13,767 bases of DNA. Origin: Sulfitobacter sp. (GTDB lineage Bacteria; Pseudomonadota; Alphaproteobacteria; Rhodobacterales; Rhodobacteraceae). This document shows, piece by piece, positions 8,580 through 13,767 of this stretch. A program made the position numbers and the translations under genes. The DNA lies in contig JAGXHC010000144.1 in assembly GCA_024636405.1 (NCBI GenBank), positions 1 through 13,767 of the forward strand, written 5' to 3'. Within the stretch, counting starts at the first letter, position 1, and every line of letters begins with the position of its first letter. The notes under the pieces are model-generated. The model saw only the letters and a program-made list of their open reading frames with translations, did not search any database and was not told the DNA's origin.

Positions 8580-8996
8580 CTACTGCGCAATCACAAACGG
8601 CGCCATCTTCGCGCGGGTCGCATCCGGCCATGGGATCGGCCTGCCATCCGCCTTGCCGATATGGACCAGCACAGCCGTCGCCGTCAGCCGCACCTCATCG
8701 CCTGCGCGCGCTCTGATCTGCACCGTGATGCTGGTCCGGCCCAGCTTGCTCAGACGCAAATCAAAGATCAGACGGTCGCCCAGACGGCTGGGGGCAGGAA
8801 ATTCAGTCTGGATCGCGGCGGTCGGAACCCCGCGCCCTTCATCGCGCTGCATAACCGCAAAAGAATAGTCCAGTTCCTGTTCAAACCATTCCTCTACCGT
8901 CAGATTGATCATCTCGAAATAGCGCGGGTAGAAAACGATGCCTGCCGGGTCACAATGCTGAAAAAGGATTTTGATCGGCAATTCAAACGAGGACAT
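8580..8996 (-). CDS. Hot-dog fold acyl-CoA thioesterase, 4-hydroxybenzoyl-CoA thioesterase type
   Basis: The 138-residue protein has the active-site motif HCDPAGIVFYPRY at 14-26, with Asp16 as the catalytic acid, typical of the 4-hydroxybenzoyl-CoA thioesterase/YbgC group. It should hydrolyse an acyl-CoA or aroyl-CoA in the cytoplasm. The rest of the chain (FELPIKI near the start, DEVRLTATAVLVHIG near 99-113) fits a single hot-dog domain of normal size. The start is placed at the ATG 8996 because the motif must lie about 14 residues from the N-terminus, although no clear ribosome binding site precedes it. It converges on hpaH. None of the homoprotocatechuate steps uses CoA, so a role in that pathway is not evident; substrate unknown. 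Confidence 0.85.
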   Translation of the reverse strand: MSSFELPIKILFQHCDPAGIVFYPRYFEMINLTVEEWFEQELDYSFAVMQRDEGRGVPTAAIQTEFPAPSRLGDRLIFDLRLSKLGRTSITVQIRARAGDEVRLTATAVLVHIGKADGRPIPWPDATRAKMAPFVIAQ

Positions 8997-9167
8997 GGGA
9001 CAAGGTACTTTCGTTTTTGGGCGGGCGCGTTTGCGGTCGGATTGCTGTAAAAAACTGGATTACGCAAGGCGTTTGGAACGATACATCTTATCTTGTACTT
9101 AGGCGTCACGGCGGTTCATCGCCAGTTGGCAAAGCGCCACGGCCCAAGGCCCGCAAAGGCTGCGCCG

Positions 9168-10082
9168 TCATGCCGTCTGTTGCACCACCAATGCCTTGTA
9201 GAGCGCCTGAATTCGCTTTGTCACGCTGCGGTCGCCGTTGCCGATGCTGCGTCCGTCGATCTCTTCTACCGGGGTCTGCGCGCCGAAAGTGCCGGTCAGA
9301 AACGCCTCATCCGCGCCGTAAGCCTCATACAGTGAAAAGTTCTTTTCAAACACCGGAATGCCGTTCTCTCGGCACAGGTCGATGACGTTGGCGCGGGTGA
9401 CGCCGTTCATGCAGTAATCCCCGCTGGAGGTCCAGACCTCGCCCTTGCGCACGATGAAAAAGTTGCAGGCGTTGGTTGTGTTCACAAAACCATGCGGATC
9501 CAGCATCAGCGCCTCATCGGCGCCCGCCGCTTCGGCCTGAAGACAGGCGATCACGCAGTTGAGCTTGGAATGGCTGTTGAATTTCGGGTCCTGGCTGTGT
9601 GGCAACCCGCGCACCTGCGGCACAGAGGCAAGCCGGATGCCCGCAGACTGCAAGCGGTCCACAGGTTTGGAATGTTCCATGATGATCACCAGCGTCGGAC
9701 CAGAGCGGCTTAGGCTGGGGTGCTGGAACGGCTTGTCCTTGATGCCCCGCGTCAGCATCAGTCGGCAATGCACGTCCGTTGTCATGTCATTGGCCGCCGC
9801 CGTGCGCCGCAGCGCCTCGCGGATGCCGTCGCGGTCCATGCCGACATCCAGCGACACCGCTTTGCAGGAGTTGAAGAACCGGTCCATGTGAGCGTCGAAA
9901 AAGGCCCACGTCCCATCATAAAGCCGCATCCCTTCCCACATCCCGTCGCCCAGCATGAAGCCGCTGTCATAGACCGAAACCTTCGCCTCATCGCGGTGAA
10001 CGATCTCGCCGTTCACATAGATCCGGATGTCGCGGTTGCGGATGTCTTCATCGGCGTCGTGGGTGGTGTGGCTGTCGGTCAT
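9168..10082 (-). CDS. Class IV aminotransferase (BCAT/D-amino acid transaminase fold) lacking the usual cofactor glutamate
   Basis: The 304-residue product has the fold-type IV PLP aminotransferase layout. The N-terminal half carries the IYVNG and VYDSGFMLGDGMWEGMRL segments (21-54), the latter matching the family substrate-loop region. The probable cofactor lysine is Lys173 in HSKLN, although Lys167 is possible. GADEALMLDPHGFV (187-200) aligns with the family motif. In branched-chain and D-amino acid transaminases a glutamate two residues after this valine contacts the pyridine nitrogen; here it is Thr202, while the following Asn207 is kept. The fold is clear but the substrate is not. The start ATG 10082 has GGAA seven bases upstream. 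It is divergent from the MmgE/PrpD gene across a 183-base gap. Confidence 0.82.
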   Translation of the reverse strand: MTDSHTTHDADEDIRNRDIRIYVNGEIVHRDEAKVSVYDSGFMLGDGMWEGMRLYDGTWAFFDAHMDRFFNSCKAVSLDVGMDRDGIREALRRTAAANDMTTDVHCRLMLTRGIKDKPFQHPSLSRSGPTLVIIMEHSKPVDRLQSAGIRLASVPQVRGLPHSQDPKFNSHSKLNCVIACLQAEAAGADEALMLDPHGFVNTTNACNFFIVRKGEVWTSSGDYCMNGVTRANVIDLCRENGIPVFEKNFSLYEAYGADEAFLTGTFGAQTPVEEIDGRSIGNGDRSVTKRIQALYKALVVQQTA

Positions 10083-10162
10083 GGCGGGTTCCGTTGGCTG
10101 TGGCTGTCTGCGTGACTATCAGCAGGTGCAGCGCGCGGCAAAGGGGAAAACCGCCCCGCTAC

Positions 10163-10184
10163 CGATGCAGCGACCGGTGCATCG
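10163..10184. promoter_or_regulatory. Inverted repeat between the class IV aminotransferase and MmgE/PrpD genes
   Basis: A perfect 7-base inverted repeat, CGATGCA and TGCATCG, is separated by eight bases. It sits about 80 bases upstream of each divergent start (10082 and 10266). The size and symmetry suit a dimeric repressor or activator of both genes. A possible -10 box, TATCAT, for the plus-strand gene lies at 10228-10233, but no -35 box matches it. No regulator gene is next to it. Confidence 0.4.
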
Positions 10185-10265
10185 CGCAAATGTCGGATTC
10201 TGCCAATGCGCGCGAAACGGCGGCGTCTATCATGAAGATTGAAACCCGCCCGAGGATATAGACCC

Positions 10266-11636
10266 GTGGACATCCAGACGCTCCTGCCCACCGCCCTGCC
10301 CGAACCGGTTGATGCCTTCATCCGCACCCGGCCGTCCGACGCCTTCCCCGATGAGGTGCGCCAGCGCGCGGCGCTGCTGCTGCTGGACACGCTGGGCATC
10401 GCAATTGCTGCCGGACCGATGCAGGCGGGCATACTGGCGCGTGAAACTGCGGTCCGGCTATATGGCGCAAGCAATAGCCGCGACACGGCGCGCATGATGT
10501 TTGACGGGCGCGGCGCGAGCCTTGCCGGTGCCGCCTTTGCCGCCGCGACCCAGATCGACAACCTTGATGGGCATGACGGCTATAACCCGACCAAAGGCCA
10601 CATCGGCGTTGCTGTGGTGCCAGCACTGGTGGCACTGGCGCAACACTTGCCGGACCTTGGCGGACGTGCGGCCCTTGATGCGCTGATCGTGGGATATGAG
10701 ATCGCCGGCCGCGCGGGCATCGCGCTGCACGCCAGCGTGTCTGATTACCACACCTCCGGTGCGTGGAATGCACTGGGCGTGGTCGCATTGGCCGCGCGCC
10801 TGCGTCAGACCGGGCCGGCGGAATTGCGCGAGGCGATGGGCATCGCGGAATACCACGGCCCGCGCAGCCAGATGATGCGCGAAATTGCCAGCCCCACCAT
10901 GCTGCACGATGGATCAGGCATGGGCGCGCTGGTGGGGATCTCCGCGCTTGTCATGGCGGAACTGGGCTTTACCGGCGCGCCGGCCATCACGGTGGAAGGC
11001 GCGGACGTCGCCCACCACTGGGCCGATCTGGGGAAGTTCTGGCAGGTTGACCATCAGTACATCAAACCCTATCCGATATGCCGCTGGGCCCATGCGGCCA
11101 TCGACGCCGCCCGTGCGCTGTGTCTGGAACACGACCTGCACGCCGACCGGATTTCGCAGGTGGACATCCGCAGCTTTCACAACGCAGTGCAGCTTTTTGC
11201 GGGTATGCCCGACACCACCTCGCAGGCGCAATACGCGCTGCCATTTCCGGTGGCCGTGATGATCGCCCACCGCGATATCGGCCTGCGGCACATCTCAGAC
11301 GACGGTCTGGCCGATCCGGTTGTTGCCGGGCTGGTGGCGCGCACGGTCCTGCACGAAGCGGCGCAGCACGAGGCGCGCTTTCCCACGGGCCGGTGGGCCG
11401 ATGTTACACTGACCCTGACCGATGGGCAGCAGCTTCATTCCGGTGACACACATGCGCGCGGCGGGCCCGAGCACCCCTTTGATCAGACCGCCATCGTGGA
11501 TAAATACCTAGGGTTTGCTGTGCCGGTGGTGGGTGCGGCACGCGCAGCGGCAATCAAGAATGCCTGTCTTGGCCTCACACACGACGGCAATCAGTTCTCC
11601 ACTCTGATGCAGCATCTGTTGGAATCGCCCGCCTGA
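10266..11636 (+). CDS. MmgE/PrpD family protein
   Basis: The 456-residue protein belongs to the MmgE/PrpD superfamily, which includes 2-methylcitrate dehydratase, cis-aconitate decarboxylase and iminodisuccinate epimerase. The helical N-terminal domain contains LLLLDTLGIAIAAG (37-50) and the active-site region around DNLDGHDGYNPTKGHIG (98-114). DYHTSGAW (160-167) supplies the second conserved His, and YIKPYPICRWAH (265-276) is the usual C-terminal-domain motif. From memory, the lysine of the aconitate decarboxylase TKPLH motif is replaced here (TMLH, 211-214), which argues against that reaction. The start is GTG 10266 with GAGGA about ten bases upstream; an in-frame TTG at 10239 has no such support. 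Substrate cannot be assigned. It converges on the topoisomerase gene with a gap of three bases. Confidence 0.82.
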   Translation: MDIQTLLPTALPEPVDAFIRTRPSDAFPDEVRQRAALLLLDTLGIAIAAGPMQAGILARETAVRLYGASNSRDTARMMFDGRGASLAGAAFAAATQIDNLDGHDGYNPTKGHIGVAVVPALVALAQHLPDLGGRAALDALIVGYEIAGRAGIALHASVSDYHTSGAWNALGVVALAARLRQTGPAELREAMGIAEYHGPRSQMMREIASPTMLHDGSGMGALVGISALVMAELGFTGAPAITVEGADVAHHWADLGKFWQVDHQYIKPYPICRWAHAAIDAARALCLEHDLHADRISQVDIRSFHNAVQLFAGMPDTTSQAQYALPFPVAVMIAHRDIGLRHISDDGLADPVVAGLVARTVLHEAAQHEARFPTGRWADVTLTLTDGQQLHSGDTHARGGPEHPFDQTAIVDKYLGFAVPVVGAARAAAIKNACLGLTHDGNQFSTLMQHLLESPA

Positions 11637-11639
11637 CCG

Positions 11640-12605
11640 CTAGTCGCGTTCCAGAAATGCCAGCAGGCGTCGTTCGGCCACCAGCAGCCCACGGGTTTGC
11701 GGCACGTCCAGTTCCACCGGGTCGCCGCCTGCCAGATCCACCACTGCCGGATGAATATAGCTGTTGCGGGCAACTGTTGGCGTGTTGTTAAGCCGCGCCG
11801 CCGCCGCATCGGCCATCGCCTTGATCGTGACGCCGCCAGGCTCTGCCACCTCAAAGGCGGCCAATGTCCCCGCCCACGTGCGAAATGTCTTGGCGGTCAC
11901 GCCGTCCTGCCCTGCCGCATCAGCGATATAGGTGTTCAACCCCGATGAGCTAAGCCTATGCACATCGCCATCCTCATCCACCCACTTCAGCACCTCGCCC
12001 CCCGGCAGATCGTTGATCTTGCCCAGAATGCGCGCCAGCGTTCGGTCGTTCATCTGGGTGCGCACCTTTTTACCGCCCTTGGCGACATAGCGCATGTGGA
12101 TCGTGTCGTCGGTCAGCTTGATATGCTTGCGCCGCAACGTCAGCGCGCCGTAGCTGCCGTTTTCGCGCGCATAATCGGGATTACCGACGCGGATCGACGT
12201 GCGGTCAATCAGCGCCACGGCGCAGGCCAGCGCAAATCCCCGCGCGCCCGCCTCCTCGGTCAGATCGCGCTTTACGCGCCGCCGGATACGCGGCAGCAGA
12301 TGACCAAAATCCACCAGCCCGGCGAATTTGGTTTCGGATTGCGCGGCGGACCATTCGGCGTGATACCGGTACTGCTTGCGCTGGCGCGCATCCATGCCAG
12401 TGGCCTGCAAATGACCATTGGGCACCGGGCACATCCAGACATTTTCATACGCCGGAGGCACCGCCATTGCCTCCAGCCGTTTGCGCTCAGAGCCTTGCGC
12501 AATTGTCGTGCCGTCGGGGCCCACATAGCTGAACCCGCGCCCGCGCCGCTGCCGCGAGATGCCGGGCTGCGCGTCGGTGTAATAGACCAGATCCGCCGGC
12601 ACCAT
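11640..12605 (-). CDS. DNA topoisomerase IB, poxvirus-like bacterial type
   Basis: The 321-residue enzyme relaxes supercoils by nicking one strand through a 3'-phosphotyrosine. The N-terminal domain contains VPPAYENVWMCPVPNGHLQATGMDA in two blocks (49-60, 61-73), which is typical. Catalytic residues are Arg139 in TSIRVGN, Lys176 in the YVAKGGKK hairpin, Arg242 in KTFRTWAGT and nucleophile Tyr283 in ARNSYIHP. The Arg139 to Lys176 spacing of 37 equals that in vaccinia (130 to 167). Such bacterial enzymes are accessory to gyrase and topoisomerase I. The ATG follows the stop of the small DUF2945 gene by only three bases, so the two form one operon with probable translational coupling. Confidence 0.93.
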   Translation of the reverse strand: MVPADLVYYTDAQPGISRQRRGRGFSYVGPDGTTIAQGSERKRLEAMAVPPAYENVWMCPVPNGHLQATGMDARQRKQYRYHAEWSAAQSETKFAGLVDFGHLLPRIRRRVKRDLTEEAGARGFALACAVALIDRTSIRVGNPDYARENGSYGALTLRRKHIKLTDDTIHMRYVAKGGKKVRTQMNDRTLARILGKINDLPGGEVLKWVDEDGDVHRLSSSGLNTYIADAAGQDGVTAKTFRTWAGTLAAFEVAEPGGVTIKAMADAAAARLNNTPTVARNSYIHPAVVDLAGGDPVELDVPQTRGLLVAERRLLAFLERD

Positions 12606-12608
12606 CCG

Positions 12609-12824
12609 TCAGGCCCGCCGCACTTCGGATGCCAGTTTAAGCACCTCGTCACCGTCGGCCTGTTCAATCAGAAGTGCGGGATCATCATCCGACCCGTTGC
12701 GCGTGATCTCACTGCCCTTCAGGGTGCGGGTGATTTTTTCTGGTGTGATCTTTTTTACCTTGCCGGTGGCCGTCCCGTTGCCCCAGTCCCATTCAACCTT
12801 GTCGCCCTTGGAAAGATCAGCCAT
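12609..12824 (-). CDS. DUF2945 / hypervirulence-associated protein, Tudor-like domain
   Basis: This is a 71-residue protein made almost entirely of one small beta domain: KGDKVEWDWGNGTATGKV (6-23), an ITPEKITRTLKG stretch, then the DDPALLIEQADGDEVLKLASEV end. It matches the short DUF2945 family, described as a Tudor-type domain with a binding role. The start at 12824 is set by a strong GGAGG seven bases upstream; a longer frame to 12950 has no such site and an unrelated composition. It is the first gene of an operon with topoisomerase IB, which suggests a nucleic-acid or stress-linked role, though function is unknown for the family. It is acidic at its C-terminal half and basic in the middle. 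Confidence 0.85.
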   Translation of the reverse strand: MADLSKGDKVEWDWGNGTATGKVKKITPEKITRTLKGSEITRNGSDDDPALLIEQADGDEVLKLASEVRRA

Positions 12825-13198
12825 CTGCGGCCTCCGCGCTTGCGTGAATTTGAAATGGAAACCCGCAGGCGTCGAATGTGGTTCCCGCGCATGGCAATCA
12901 CGACAATGTGCGCAGACGGGGCGGCGCCGCGTGTGGGTCCACCCGCCCAAGCACGGCGCGCACGTCCCAATCCATGCCGCGTCACGCTGTTCAATGCTTT
13001 ACATCGATGCGGTGCTGGTCCAAGCCGACGTGCGAAAGCAGCGCCTCTCGCCGGCCAATGCGGCATCTACCGGATGCGAAAGATTGTACCATCTGCCCGA
13101 CCCATGAAAGCTGCTTGCGATGATGTCACCCCTGACCCAACCCCGCCGGGCATCTGCCCCCGGAACCCCGACAGCCCCCCCCGCGCAGGCGCGCCAAA
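12825..13198. other. 374-base gap between divergent genes, no firm gene
   Basis: This stretch holds the leader of the DUF2945-topoisomerase operon (minus strand) and the upstream region of the terminal membrane gene (plus strand). I see no convincing promoter pair, hairpin or RNA gene. A 32-codon plus-strand frame (ATG 13104 to TGA 13202) is rich in proline, has no ribosome binding site, and its TGA overlaps the membrane gene's GTG. It contains a run of eight C at 13175-13182. Other open frames here look like by-products of high GC. Confidence 0.5.
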
Positions 13199-13767
13199 GT
13201 GAGCAAGCAACGCCTTCTTGTCGTTGCGGTGTTCTATCTTGCGTTGCTGTTGGCCGGGGGTTTTGCAGGCAGTCGGCTGGAACTGATCACCTTCATGGAT
13301 CTGCTGTCCTTGAACGAGGGCCACATCCGGCCGGCCATATTCGTGGCGGTGGTGCTGCTGATCGTGACATCGGCCATTCCCTTTGTGCCCGGTGCCGAAG
13401 TCGGTTTTGCGTTGCTGTTCATCTTCGGCGCGCAGGTGGCGCCGCTGGTCTATCTGGCGATGGTCACGGCCCTGCTGCTGGCGTTCCTGATTGGCCGTCT
13501 TGTGCCACTGACGGCTGCGGCGCGGTTTCTGGGGTTTCTGGGCCTGCAACATGCGCGTGCCCTTGTCCTTGATATGGCCGCACGCGACCGTGCTGATATC
13601 CTGCCGCTACTGGCGTCCAATGCACCTGCGCGACTGATCCCCTTGCTGCTGCGGCACCGCTACCTTGCCATCCTGCTGCTGTTGAATTTGCCGGGAAATT
13701 CGCTGCTGGGGGGCGGTGGCGGGCTGGCATTTGTCGCGGGGTTCAGCAGGGTCTTCTCATTCCCGGC
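13199..13767 (+). CDS. Multi-pass membrane protein, VTT/TVP38 (DedA-like), 5' part
   Basis: From GTG 13199 the frame is open to the window edge, giving 189 residues of a larger protein. Hydrophobic segments lie at about residues 6-24, 45-65, 69-101 and 147-164. FVPGAEVGFALLFIFGAQV (62-80) followed by FLIGR (96-100), and later LPGNSLLGGGGG (164-175) with FVAGFSRVF, resemble the paired re-entrant PG motifs of VTT/DedA proteins, which act in membrane lipid or small-molecule transport. The call is from pattern only. The GTG is the only start codon after the in-frame stop at 13133 that keeps the first membrane segment, but its ribosome binding site is poor. Basic codons continue upstream to a C8 tract, so the true start may differ. 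Confidence 0.6.
   Translation, partial: MSKQRLLVVAVFYLALLLAGGFAGSRLELITFMDLLSLNEGHIRPAIFVAVVLLIVTSAIPFVPGAEVGFALLFIFGAQVAPLVYLAMVTALLLAFLIGRLVPLTAAARFLGFLGLQHARALVLDMAARDRADILPLLASNAPARLIPLLLRHRYLAILLLLNLPGNSLLGGGGGLAFVAGFSRVFSFP

Noticed and set aside
8997..9167. Possible small gene or terminator between the thioesterase and the class IV aminotransferase
   Set aside because: The frames here are short and lack a ribosome binding site. GC-rich partial hairpins occur but none has a T run, and a TAAGAT box has no matching -35.
11958..13202. 414-codon open frame on the plus strand
   Set aside because: It runs antisense through the topoisomerase IB and DUF2945 genes. Only its last part, after 13104, is considered in connection with the membrane gene.

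Overview
The window reads as chromosomal DNA of a GC-rich alphaproteobacterium, most likely Rhodobacterales (roseobacter-type). This rests on protein style, gene density and the families present; no marker gene such as rRNA is in view, so the taxon is an inference. Nearly all of the window is protein coding. I see no tRNA, rRNA, CRISPR array or insertion sequence.

Layout. Positions 1-168 hold the 3' end of a phospholipase D/cardiolipin synthase-like gene on the plus strand. Facing it are a small lipoprotein cytochrome c (198-611, minus) and a kynureninase-like PLP enzyme (726-1883, minus). The core is a homoprotocatechuate (3,4-dihydroxyphenylacetate) meta-cleavage locus: the MarR-type repressor gene hpaR (2045-2497, minus) diverges from a tightly packed plus-strand operon, hpaF-hpaE-hpaD-[aromatic amino acid decarboxylase-like gene]-hpaG-hpaH (2601-8560). 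Four of the five junctions in this operon are 4-base start/stop overlaps. The 103-bp hpaR/hpaF gap is AT-rich and carries a direct repeat over a TTGACA box, a candidate HpaR operator. After the operon come a hot-dog thioesterase (minus), a class IV aminotransferase (minus), a divergent MmgE/PrpD protein (plus), then a minus-strand pair of a DUF2945/Tudor-like small protein and a type IB topoisomerase. The 5' part of a membrane protein runs off the right end.

How it works together. HpaD opens the catechol ring, HpaE oxidises the semialdehyde, HpaF isomerises the product, HpaG decarboxylates/isomerises and HpaH hydrates it, giving the aldolase substrate. The aldolase HpaI, the 4-hydroxyphenylacetate hydroxylase HpaBC and a transporter are not in the window.

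The most interesting point is the PLP enzyme in the middle of the operon. It belongs to the DOPA/tyrosine decarboxylase family, but the catalytic-loop tyrosine of true decarboxylases is a phenylalanine (F324), the change that marks plant aromatic acetaldehyde synthases. This suggests a route in which an aromatic amino acid is turned directly into an arylacetaldehyde, one oxidation away from the operon's ring-cleavage substrate.
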